DNA of 64,000 bases, from positions 20,809 through 84,808 of the forward strand of contig CANJBZ010000016.1 of assembly GCA_947473475.1 (NCBI GenBank), in the 5' to 3' direction. The stretch's first letter is position 1, and every line of letters starts with the position of its first letter. Position numbers and translations under genes: made by a program. Below the pieces are notes generated by a model. It saw nothing but the letters and a program-made list of their open reading frames with translations, was not told the origin of the DNA and made no database searches. Source of the stretch: Alphaproteobacteria bacterium (GTDB lineage Bacteria; Pseudomonadota; Alphaproteobacteria; Micropepsales; Micropepsaceae). This document shows positions 56,691 to 64,000 of the stretch, piece after piece.

Positions 56691-57637
56691 AGGCCGCCCG
56701 ATCCGTCACCTTCCGTTATTGCGCCGAGGCCTATATCGCCGCGCGCAAGGACGGCTGGAAAAACGCCAAGCACGCGGCGCAATGGATGGCCACGCTCGAA
56801 ACCTACGCAATGGCCATCATCGGTGACTTGCCGGTGCAGTCTGTCGATGTGGGCATGGTGCATCGCGTCCTGGAACCGATCTGGGCGAGCAAAACCGAAA
56901 CTGCCAGCCGCGTGCGGGGGCGCATCGAATCCATTTTGGATTGGGCGACGGTGCGCGAGTTTCGCACGGGCGATAATCCAGCCCGTTGGAAAGGGCATTT
57001 GGAGAACCTTTTCCCCGCCCGCTCAAAAGTCCAGAAGGTCAAACACCATCCCGCGCTGCCTTACACGCAGATGGGCGCGTTCATGGCGTCCCTCAAAGCC
57101 CAAGAAGGCAATGGGGCGCTGGCGATGCAAATCACCATCCTCACGGCCGCAAGGACACGCGAAGCCACTGAGGCCAAGTGGAAAGAGTTTGATCTGGACG
57201 CTGGGGTTTGGACGATTCCAGACACGCGGATGAAGGCAGGTCGGGAGCATCGCGTTCCATTGCCAAAGGCTGCCCAGGCAATACTGCGTGTTCGCCAGAA
57301 ATCAGGTGACAAGAGCCCATTCGTGTTTCCTGGTAGCAAGCAAGGGAAGCCCATTTCCAATATGGCGATGCTGCAAACGCTTCGCCGGATGGAACGCGAC
57401 GACCTGACGGCGCATGGTTTCCGCTCCACCTTCCGCGATTGGGCTGCTGAACAGACAGCTTTCGCGCGTGAAGTTGCGGAGGCCGCGCTGGCTCATACGA
57501 TTGGCGACAAGGTTGAAGCCGCCTACCGGCGCGGCGACCTGTTCGAGAAACGCCGCAAGCTGATGGACGCGTGGGCGACCTACTGCGGCACGGCCAAGGC
57601 TGACGGCAAGGTCATTCCGATACGGGGGAAGAAGTAG
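56669..57637 (+). CDS. Tyrosine-type site-specific integrase (P4-type), lacking the N-terminal DUF4102 arm-binding domain
   Basis: 'AAQWMATLETYAMAIIGDLPVQSVDVGMVHRVLEPIWASKTETASRVRGRIESILDWA'; catalytic 'AARTREATEAKW', 'HGFRSTFRDWAAEQT', 'AHTIGDKVEAAYRRGDL' present. Confidence 0.9.
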   Translation: MARQGRIEAARSVTFRYCAEAYIAARKDGWKNAKHAAQWMATLETYAMAIIGDLPVQSVDVGMVHRVLEPIWASKTETASRVRGRIESILDWATVREFRTGDNPARWKGHLENLFPARSKVQKVKHHPALPYTQMGAFMASLKAQEGNGALAMQITILTAARTREATEAKWKEFDLDAGVWTIPDTRMKAGREHRVPLPKAAQAILRVRQKSGDKSPFVFPGSKQGKPISNMAMLQTLRRMERDDLTAHGFRSTFRDWAAEQTAFAREVAEAALAHTIGDKVEAAYRRGDLFEKRRKLMDAWATYCGTAKADGKVIPIRGKK

Positions 57638-57641
57638 CGCC

Positions 57642-58217
57642 ATGATGAGAACCGGTAAACAGAAGCAACTTGGCGAAGTCACAACCCTTGAAGTAATGGG
57701 CTGGTTCCCAGTGTCAAAATTTGGAAAACCAGACAAAGCCCGCGTAGAAAGGTTGGCGCGAGCCATTGAAAACACGCGGCTAATGAAATCACTATTCAAT
57801 ACTGAAATCGAATTGCAAAAGTCTTCGAAAACATCCGAGAAAATTGCGCTGAATATAAGATTACTGAATAAGCTTCTTCATCGGTTAGTTGCTGAAGCGG
57901 GCCAATACGCCGACCAAGACTTAAAAAAGAAAGTCTCTAAGGCGGTTGAGGCACTGGAACCCTTCCTGCGTGGCCCACCCAAAAAACGGGGTAGTCAGGC
58001 TGAATGGGCTAATTCTGCAGTAAAGTGGTCGCAATTAGCCGCAGGATGCCTGACAAAAACTGGCAAGTCCCCGCCATCAACTAAGACAACGGATGGCCCT
58101 GTGATGGCTGTTCTAGAGAAGGCCATAAGCCGCATTTATGAGCCGAAAACAGCAGACAAAATAGGCGCAGCCCTAAGAGCCAAGAACCCATCAACCCTGA
58201 AGAATAAACAGTTTTAA
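57642..58217 (+). CDS. Hypothetical protein (accessory region)
   Basis: 191 aa uninterrupted ORF with lower GC; no family recognised. Confidence 0.6.
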   Translation: MMRTGKQKQLGEVTTLEVMGWFPVSKFGKPDKARVERLARAIENTRLMKSLFNTEIELQKSSKTSEKIALNIRLLNKLLHRLVAEAGQYADQDLKKKVSKAVEALEPFLRGPPKKRGSQAEWANSAVKWSQLAAGCLTKTGKSPPSTKTTDGPVMAVLEKAISRIYEPKTADKIGAALRAKNPSTLKNKQF

Positions 58218-58283
58218 TTCTGCCTCCCGGCGGTTCCTAGCCTCGTGTCCAGTGCGATCCGAAGACGCACATAAGGACGCGCA

Positions 58284-58484
58284 ATGACTCAAAAAACCAT
58301 CATATCAATGTCCATCCGCGACGCTTGCTCAGCGGTAGGCATCGGACGCTCGACGCTCTACGGGCTAATAAACGCTGGAAAGCTCGAAGCCCGCGCCTTG
58401 GGCGGGCGGACTGTGATCCCTGCAGCCTCGCTTGAGCAGCTTATCGCCAGCCTGCCCGCTGCCCCGATCCGGGTCCGCAAATGA
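58284..58484 (+). CDS. AlpA/excisionase-like helix-turn-helix protein
   Basis: 'SIRDACSAVGIGRSTLYGLINAGKLEARALGGRTVIPAASLEQLIASLP'. Confidence 0.88.
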   Translation: MTQKTIISMSIRDACSAVGIGRSTLYGLINAGKLEARALGGRTVIPAASLEQLIASLPAAPIRVRK

Positions 58485-59245
58485 CGCCCCCATTTGTCGC
58501 GGCCAACCGGCTCGCAGAGGCTGGCCTTCCTGTATTTTTCTGCAACGCCAAAAAGTTTCCAACCTGCAAGGGGGGCTTCAAGGCAGCGACTTCTGATCCC
58601 GATCAGCTTCTGGATCTATGGCGGCGCTCACCGGGTCCACTCATCGGCGTAGCAACCGGTGCCGCCTCAGGGATTGATGCGCTCGACATTGATCCGAAGG
58701 ATGGTGGACAACTATGGCTGGGCGATAATTACGCCAACTTGCCGGTCACGCGGTGCCACGGTACGCGCAGCGGCGGGCACCACTTTCTCTTTCAGCACCA
58801 CCCCGGTCTGCGCTGCTCGGCGTCAAAAATCGCTCCCGGCGTGGATATCAGGGCAGATGGCGGTTTTCTCCTCTGGTGGCCGGCTTTTGGGCTCGCCGTC
58901 GAGAATCGCGACACCGTTGCACCATGGCCGCTGTGGCTCATTGAATCGATCACTCCACCGCCCACCCCGCGCCCACCCGCCCCCGCTGGCGCACCGGGGC
59001 CGGGCTACGCCAGTGCCGCTCTCCGGCGAGCTACCGAAGCCGTGGGATGCGCTCGGCCTGGCACTCGAAATGAAACTCTGAATCGCGAAGCGTATTCGCT
59101 GTCACGCTTCGCCATCGGCGGGGCGCTTGATCCGCAGATTGTCGCGAATGCGTTGGCCACTGCGGCCCTTTCCGCAGGGCTTTCCGAGCGAGAAATTCGC
59201 GCCACATTAGCTAGCGCATTCCGCGCGGGAGGGATCGGGCCATGA
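58481..59245 (+). CDS. Bifunctional DNA primase/polymerase (prim-pol) N-terminal domain protein
   Basis: 'GVATGAASGIDALDIDPKDGG', 'TRSGGHHFLFQHHPGLRCSASKIAPGVDIRADGGFLLWWP'. Confidence 0.9.
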   Translation: MTPPFVAANRLAEAGLPVFFCNAKKFPTCKGGFKAATSDPDQLLDLWRRSPGPLIGVATGAASGIDALDIDPKDGGQLWLGDNYANLPVTRCHGTRSGGHHFLFQHHPGLRCSASKIAPGVDIRADGGFLLWWPAFGLAVENRDTVAPWPLWLIESITPPPTPRPPAPAGAPGPGYASAALRRATEAVGCARPGTRNETLNREAYSLSRFAIGGALDPQIVANALATAALSAGLSEREIRATLASAFRAGGIGP

Positions 59246-60324
59246 ACCACATCGACCTCGATGCGGCGCTCCGACTGGCGAGGAAAACGGTTTCGTGCAG
59301 GGCCACGGTTGAGATTGTTCGCGCGGACACCATAAGCCCAAAGAATATTAAATGGCTCTGGCAAGATTGGCTTGCTCTTGGAAAGTTTGCAGTACTCGCA
59401 GGGCCTCAGGGAACGCTTAAATCATCAGTCGCTTTTTGTTGGAGCGCGACAGTTACAATTGGCGGACTTTTTCCTGACGGCTCACAATCGCCAATTGGGT
59501 CTGTACTCATTTGGTCTGCTGAAGACGGCATTGATGACACGATTATTCCAAGATTTATGGCCAACGGTGGCGACAGAACGCGGCTATATTTCATCAATGG
59601 CGCAAAGGACGAAAAAGGGAGTACTCGGCCATTTGACCCCGCCATAGACTTCCCAATGCTAGAAAATGCTGCGGCATCCATTCCGGACTTACGTCTTATC
59701 ATAGTCGATCCAGTGGTCTCCGCCGTAGCGGGCGACTCACACAAAAACACAGAAGTCCGCCGTGGATTGCAGCCCCTTGTGGACCTTGCTGCCTCGACTG
59801 GGGCTGCCCTGCTTGGAATTACCCATGTGTCAAAGGGAACAAATGGCCGCGATCCAGTAGAGCGTGTCACTGGCAGCCTCGCTTTTACAGCTTTACCACG
59901 TTTAGTGATGATGACCGCGAAACCGGATAAACAGGATCAATCACGGCGGCTCGTTCGCGCGAAGAGTAATATTGGTCCTGATGGTGGCGGGTTTGAATTC
60001 GATACCCAGAAAGTCCTGGTAACCGACGACATTTATGCTCAGGCCATCGTATGGCGGCGGCAACTCAGCGGTACGGCGCGAGATTTGATAAATGAAGTTG
60101 AAAAACGGGATGATGAACCAACCGCCCCTGCCCGTGATGACGCCACAAAATGGCTCTTGGAATTGCTTGCCGATGAGCCTTGCAAGTCAGCAGATGTCCC
60201 AAGGCTCGCTACTGCCGCTGGGTTATCAATGCGAACGGTCAACCGGGCCAAAAGTAAATTAGGCATCATTTCGAAAAACATTGCCAGTAGTCGGTACTGG
60301 GTATTGCCGAAGGTTGCCAAATGA
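59242..60324 (+). CDS. AAA/RecA-like replicative helicase (RepA-like)
   Basis: Walker A 'AGPQGTLKSS', Walker B 'LRLIIVDPVVSAVAGDSHKNTEVRRGLQPL', 'GITHVSKGTNGRDPVERVTGSLAF'. Confidence 0.9.
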   Translation: MNHIDLDAALRLARKTVSCRATVEIVRADTISPKNIKWLWQDWLALGKFAVLAGPQGTLKSSVAFCWSATVTIGGLFPDGSQSPIGSVLIWSAEDGIDDTIIPRFMANGGDRTRLYFINGAKDEKGSTRPFDPAIDFPMLENAAASIPDLRLIIVDPVVSAVAGDSHKNTEVRRGLQPLVDLAASTGAALLGITHVSKGTNGRDPVERVTGSLAFTALPRLVMMTAKPDKQDQSRRLVRAKSNIGPDGGGFEFDTQKVLVTDDIYAQAIVWRRQLSGTARDLINEVEKRDDEPTAPARDDATKWLLELLADEPCKSADVPRLATAAGLSMRTVNRAKSKLGIISKNIASSRYWVLPKVAK

Positions 60325-60466
60325 AGATCAACATTGCCACACTAAAACGGTGGCAACCTTGGCAACATTGGCAACCTTGAACTTTAATAACGAGGTTTAG
60401 GATCAACATTGCCACATTGCCACGCATTGGTGTGTGGCAACCTTGACTAGGTGTTGGCAACCTTGA
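60310..60466. repeat. Iteron-like short direct/inverted repeats
   Basis: GGCAACCTTG at 60352, 60370, 60436, 60456; variant GGCAACATTG at 60361; GATCAACATTGCCACA at 60326 and 60401; reverse-oriented AAGGTTGCC near 60310. Confidence 0.75.
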
Positions 60467-60485
60467 TGCCTCACAAGGGGTTTCG

Positions 60486-61472
60486 ATGACTTACACGGCC
60501 CACCAGCTTCGCAACTTCATCGCCAAGAAAATGACGATGTCGCACATCTACCAGCCGGTGATGATCAGAACGCTCATCAGTAAAGGTGGTGAGGCTACGA
60601 CTCGTGAGATCGCGGCTGCGTTTCTTGGAAAAGACGAAAGCCAGCTTGAATATTACGAAGCGATCACCAAGCGGATGCCGGGAAAAGTATTGGCCTCGCA
60701 TGGCCTGGTCGAAAGAACGTCTGACGGATACCGCCTTCTAACTGACATAAGCGCCCTAACGAAAGACCAAAAAGAGGAATTGCTCCAGCTATGTGACCAA
60801 CGCGAGGCAGCTTATCTGGAGCGCCGGGGTGGTACTGCCTATGACCATCGCAGAGCTTCACTGGGGTATATTTCTGGTAGCCTTAGATACGAAGTTTTGT
60901 CGCGATCAGGCTCCCGCTGCGAACTTTGCGGTATCTCGAACCAAGAACGGGCAATAGAAATTGACCACATCCAGCCTCGAAGTCTGGGTGGAACGGACGC
61001 CCCCGAAAACCTTCAGGCCCTTTGCTACAAGTGTAATGCCAATAAAGGTGCAAGGGACAACACTGATTTAAGAGCGGTTCGTGAAGGTCACGATCACAAA
61101 CAGAATGGCTGCCTATTCTGCGAACCCAGTGGGCGGGTCATTTCTGAAAACTCTTTGGCATATGCCATCCGCGATGCCTATCCGGTAACCCCATTCCATT
61201 CCTTAGTCGTACCCAAGAGACACGCAGCTACATTCTTCGATCTGTACGAACCGGAACGTCGAGCCATGAATATGCTCCTAGATGGGGTCCGTAATGCGAT
61301 CATGTCAGAAGACAAAAGCGTTGCGGGTTTCAACGTCGGCATGAACGCTGGCGAAGCCGCAGGGCAGACAGTTTCCCACGCCCATACACATCTGATACCC
61401 CGCCGGAAGGGTAATGTTGAAAAGCCAAGAGGCGGCGTGAGGGGCGTTATTCCAGGTGCCGCGAATTACTGA
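60486..61472 (+). CDS. Fusion protein: N-terminal winged-helix-like region, HNH endonuclease, C-terminal HIT domain
   Basis: HNH 'RYEVLSRSGSRCELCGISNQERAIEIDHIQPRSLGGTDAPENLQALCYKCNANKGARD'; HIT 'CLFCEPSGRVI...PFHSLVVPKRHAATFFDL...HAHTHLIPRRKGN'. Confidence 0.88.
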   Translation: MTYTAHQLRNFIAKKMTMSHIYQPVMIRTLISKGGEATTREIAAAFLGKDESQLEYYEAITKRMPGKVLASHGLVERTSDGYRLLTDISALTKDQKEELLQLCDQREAAYLERRGGTAYDHRRASLGYISGSLRYEVLSRSGSRCELCGISNQERAIEIDHIQPRSLGGTDAPENLQALCYKCNANKGARDNTDLRAVREGHDHKQNGCLFCEPSGRVISENSLAYAIRDAYPVTPFHSLVVPKRHAATFFDLYEPERRAMNMLLDGVRNAIMSEDKSVAGFNVGMNAGEAAGQTVSHAHTHLIPRRKGNVEKPRGGVRGVIPGAANY

Positions 61473-61609
61473 GCGCCCGCCGCAGCCATTCCCAGACTCG
61501 CCCAGCGCCATCCGCCGCCACCTATGGGCCAGCCTAGGTGCGCGGTAGCGGGAAGAATGACGAGCGAACATCTTCCTCCGGCTTACTGAGGAATCTGATG
61601 CGTCGGGAT

Positions 61610-62620
61610 TTAGTCCCGCGTTTTCCAGTCAGGGTTCGCTTCGCGCCAAGCCAAGCCGTTCCCAAGGCGACGTACAGCCATGCGCGCGTAGGCGATATGA
61701 TCTAGAACCGAGTGCTCGGTGGAGACGAGACGCAGCACTTTCTCCTGCGGCGTCGGCGCCGCTTCGGCTTCATGCAGCGCGCCCTGCAAGTCCCGGTCGG
61801 GATGCGTCCCCTGCGGCGTCGCCTCGCCCCGCCGCGAGGCAAGGCGCCCCCACAACGCCCCCGTGGGGAAGGAAGTGTCTGCGATTTCGAGCCACTTCTG
61901 CGACGCTGTTATGTTGCCGAGGAGCCCATCCGCTCCGCGGGCGCGTCGCTCTGCGATTCGCGCAAAGTAGCCGTCACGCTCATCGCCCCAGAAAGCATCG
62001 GGGTCGTGCGCCTCGGCTTCTGTTCTGGCGCCGGCCCAGTTTCCTACTGCGAGCCAGTATCGATAGAGCTCGTGGTGCACTTCATTTGCCTGGTTGCGAT
62101 CGCCGATACGGTCCGCAGCTGCGATAGCCGCTTTCACGTCACCCGCCGCAGCGCGTGCTATGGCGAACTCAAACCATACGGACCGGCGCCGCCACGCGGA
62201 CGCGCTTTCGGGGAGCTTACTCAAAGCCCCCTCGATGTCGCCGAGGCGTGCCTGCATTAGTACAATCTCTTCGAGGTTTGCCCCGCGCTCCTCGCCGTCC
62301 TCGATGGAAGCCGCGATTTCGAGTGCATGCGCTATCACTCCGCGCCAGCGCGCCTCCTCTAACGTGTATAGCGCCGCCAACTGCTCGCGCAATCCGGCCG
62401 GCGGCTGAGACGCGGCGGCGAGATAGGCCTCAAAGTACGCGATCGCGCTCAAGAAATGGTCCGCCTGCGCGTGTGCACGGCCGAGATTGACGAGCACAGC
62501 CGGATCGTCGCGCGCCGTCTCCACGCCACGTTCGAAACCCGGCTGCGCCACGGAAGGCGACGCCACAACGGTGAGCAAAAGGCCGAAAAGGACAAGACCC
62601 AGCCTGTGCATCTTATGCAC
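61610..62620 (-). CDS. Secreted TPR-like repeat protein
   Basis: Signal 'LGLVLFGLLLTVVASPSVAQ'; Ala-rich helical repeats 'DDPAVLVNLGRAHAQADHFLSAIAYFEAYLAA'. Confidence 0.65.
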   Translation of the reverse strand: MHKMHRLGLVLFGLLLTVVASPSVAQPGFERGVETARDDPAVLVNLGRAHAQADHFLSAIAYFEAYLAAASQPPAGLREQLAALYTLEEARWRGVIAHALEIAASIEDGEERGANLEEIVLMQARLGDIEGALSKLPESASAWRRRSVWFEFAIARAAAGDVKAAIAAADRIGDRNQANEVHHELYRYWLAVGNWAGARTEAEAHDPDAFWGDERDGYFARIAERRARGADGLLGNITASQKWLEIADTSFPTGALWGRLASRRGEATPQGTHPDRDLQGALHEAEAAPTPQEKVLRLVSTEHSVLDHIAYARMAVRRLGNGLAWREANPDWKTRD

Positions 62621-62933
62621 GGACCCCCATTCCCTAGTTCACTGCCAGGATCGCACCGGATCAGGTCTGACGGCAACACCGCCGACTACGTCTCCATCCC
62701 CAGCCCCGCGCCATCTGCCCGCCCGGCTAGGCAGGACTCAGCCGGGGCGAATGGCAGCCAGCGGAGTCCGCAGAGTCTGTGGCGGGCTACCGGAGGCGCT
62801 AGGCCTTACCTACGATCTTGAATCACAACGTCAGGGCGCGTTTCGAGATTGGGGCGCTTTAATTCTGGGTCGCTAGCGGACAGGCAGCAGAAAATGACAA
62901 CCGAAGGCGTCTAGAAAACTCGGGGCTATTCAT

Positions 62934-63182
62934 TCACGCCATCCACCGCACGACACCGACTATGTCGATGATCGCAAAAACACCTTGCAGCACGAGCAAC
63001 GCAGAATCTCGCTGCGCTGCTGCTGCCGCTGTCCAAAGTACCGATGAAATCAGAAATAGCACAAACCCGTAACCGACAAAGCCGACGTTGAGCGCGATGA
63101 GACCGGCGCCAGCGATCCCAGCGATGGTGCCAATCCATTTGGTGGCGCGTAGAGGGAGAGGCTCAAAAGGTTTGTGCATCAT
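62934..63182 (-). CDS. Small hypothetical membrane protein
   Basis: 'WIGTIAGIAGAGLIALNVGFVGYGFVLFLISSVLWTAAAAAQRDSALLVLQGVFAIIDIVGVVRWM'; start uncertain (ORF opens at 63251). Confidence 0.55.
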   Translation of the reverse strand: MMHKPFEPLPLRATKWIGTIAGIAGAGLIALNVGFVGYGFVLFLISSVLWTAAAAAQRDSALLVLQGVFAIIDIVGVVRWMA

Positions 63183-63478
63183 ATACGCCTTTTCTGTGGG
63201 CCACCGGGCGTCATGAATCGCGCCGGGCGTGTTTTCTAAGGGAACTATCACCCACCACGCCAGACCGTACCCACCGGGTACCCCCCAGATTCCGTTGATG
63301 GTACCTAGCCCAGCCCTTACTTATTAATTTGCTCGGCCAATCCGGTGTGCTGGGGATGGGGTGTGTGGCTGGGAACTTCACGGTGGAGCTAATAGGAAAA
63401 CGCCCGCCAGCGGGGTCGCTAGAGTCCCTGTCGACCTAAGCGCGCCAACCTCTTAGATTCGTACTTGCCAGCGCATAC

Positions 63479-63493
63479 GTTCTCTATATGTTC
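63479..63493 (+). promoter_or_regulatory. Putative alphaproteobacterial LexA (SOS) box
   Basis: GTTC-TCTATAT-GTTC, exact GTTC-N7-GTTC spacing, directly upstream of umuD. Confidence 0.75.
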
Positions 63494-63506
63494 CCATCCC
63501 TTTCGT

Positions 63507-63896
63507 ATGGGGTCAAGGGTGTCTGGAGGCGAATATAACGGCGGGAATACAACGGGCTTCGCGTCACCAGCAGGCGATAGCCTCGAAGGCACGATAGACC
63601 TTTCGGCGGTTCTCGATCTGCGTAATCCGAGCCGCTACCCCGTCAGGGTTCGCGGTGACGCCCTGAACCAGCGCGGCATCAGGCATGGCGACATCCTGAT
63701 CGCTGACGCTGCTGCGCCCCCTATGGCCGGTCGTGTTGTTGTGGCGATGGTCCATGGCGACGTTGTTGTCTGTGAACTCGCCTACAAAGACGCCCAATGG
63801 TGGCTACAGCCATCACGCAGTACTCCGGCTGTCTGTGTGGGTGATGACGTCGAAGTCTGGGCGACCGTGTCTGGCCTTGTACGCACGGACGTCTAA
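63507..63896 (+). CDS. umuD: UmuD-like (S24/LexA-type) protein with non-canonical active site
   Basis: 'GFASPAGDSLEGTIDLSAVLDLRNPSRYPVRVRGDALNQRGIRHGDILIAD' aligns with UmuD; followed by umuC. Start uncertain (ORF opens at 63465 but overlaps the LexA box). Confidence 0.8.
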   Translation: MGSRVSGGEYNGGNTTGFASPAGDSLEGTIDLSAVLDLRNPSRYPVRVRGDALNQRGIRHGDILIADAAAPPMAGRVVVAMVHGDVVVCELAYKDAQWWLQPSRSTPAVCVGDDVEVWATVSGLVRTDV

Positions 63897-63898
63897 CC

Positions 63899-64000
63899 AT
63901 GAAGCCCGTCTACGGTCTGATAGATGCCAATTCCTTCTATTGCTCATGCGAGCGGGTGTTCCAGCCACGCCTGCGGCGGCTGCCCGTAGTAGTCCTGAGC
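63899..64000 (+). CDS. umuC: UmuC-like Y-family DNA polymerase, 5' end only (runs off window)
   Basis: ATG at 63899: 'MKPVYGLIDANSFYCSCERVFQPRLRRLPVVVLS'. Confidence 0.85.
   Translation, partial: MKPVYGLIDANSFYCSCERVFQPRLRRLPVVVLS

Noticed and set aside
56415-57233. 272-aa plus-strand ORF across the integrase junction, considered as the missing integrase N-terminus
   Set aside because: Its first half is antisense to the cNMP-binding gene and its second half is the wrong frame of the integrase; no DUF4102-like sequence.
60310-60466. CRISPR-like array
   Set aside because: Repeats are only about 10-16 bp, irregularly spaced with no uniform spacers and no cas genes; better read as iterons/operators.

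Overview
The window looks alphaproteobacterial: high GC, abundant short intergenic palindromic repeats, and a GTTC-N7-GTTC LexA-type box. Two parts stand out. (A) About 1-56.6 kb is chromosomal. It holds an RND efflux pair; an imelysin / multicopper oxidase / di-haem (DUF1111) / imelysin / DUF1513 iron-type operon; GST-Lrp-trxB; a SoxCD/SorAB-like sulfite dehydrogenase with c-type cytochromes; and a protocatechuate 4,5-cleavage operon (ligK, DUF1932 oxidoreductase, ligJ, dctA-like, ligI, ligA, ligB, ligC). Next to that is an aromatic-catabolism neighbourhood with two tandem gentisate-dioxygenase-like bicupins, other cupins, two FAH-family proteins, a class II aldolase and a 4,5-dihydroxyphthalate-decarboxylase-like protein. 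A MazF-type TA pair, HupE, M20 peptidases and others follow. (B) About 56.7-64 kb is an accessory island. It has a tyrosine integrase lacking its expected N-terminal arm-binding domain, fused head to head with a truncated cNMP-binding gene. Behind it come an AlpA-like HTH, a prim-pol primase, a RepA-like AAA helicase, an iteron-like repeat tract, a three-part wHTH-HNH-HIT fusion protein, and a LexA-box-controlled umuDC pair whose UmuD lacks the catalytic Ser and Lys. The best candidates for something undescribed are the wHTH-HNH-HIT protein in its satellite-like replication module, the apparently protease-dead UmuD, and a two-hairpin dispersed repeat with compensatory changes in both stems. 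No tRNA, rRNA or CRISPR was found. All assignments come from reading motifs by eye; no database search was run.
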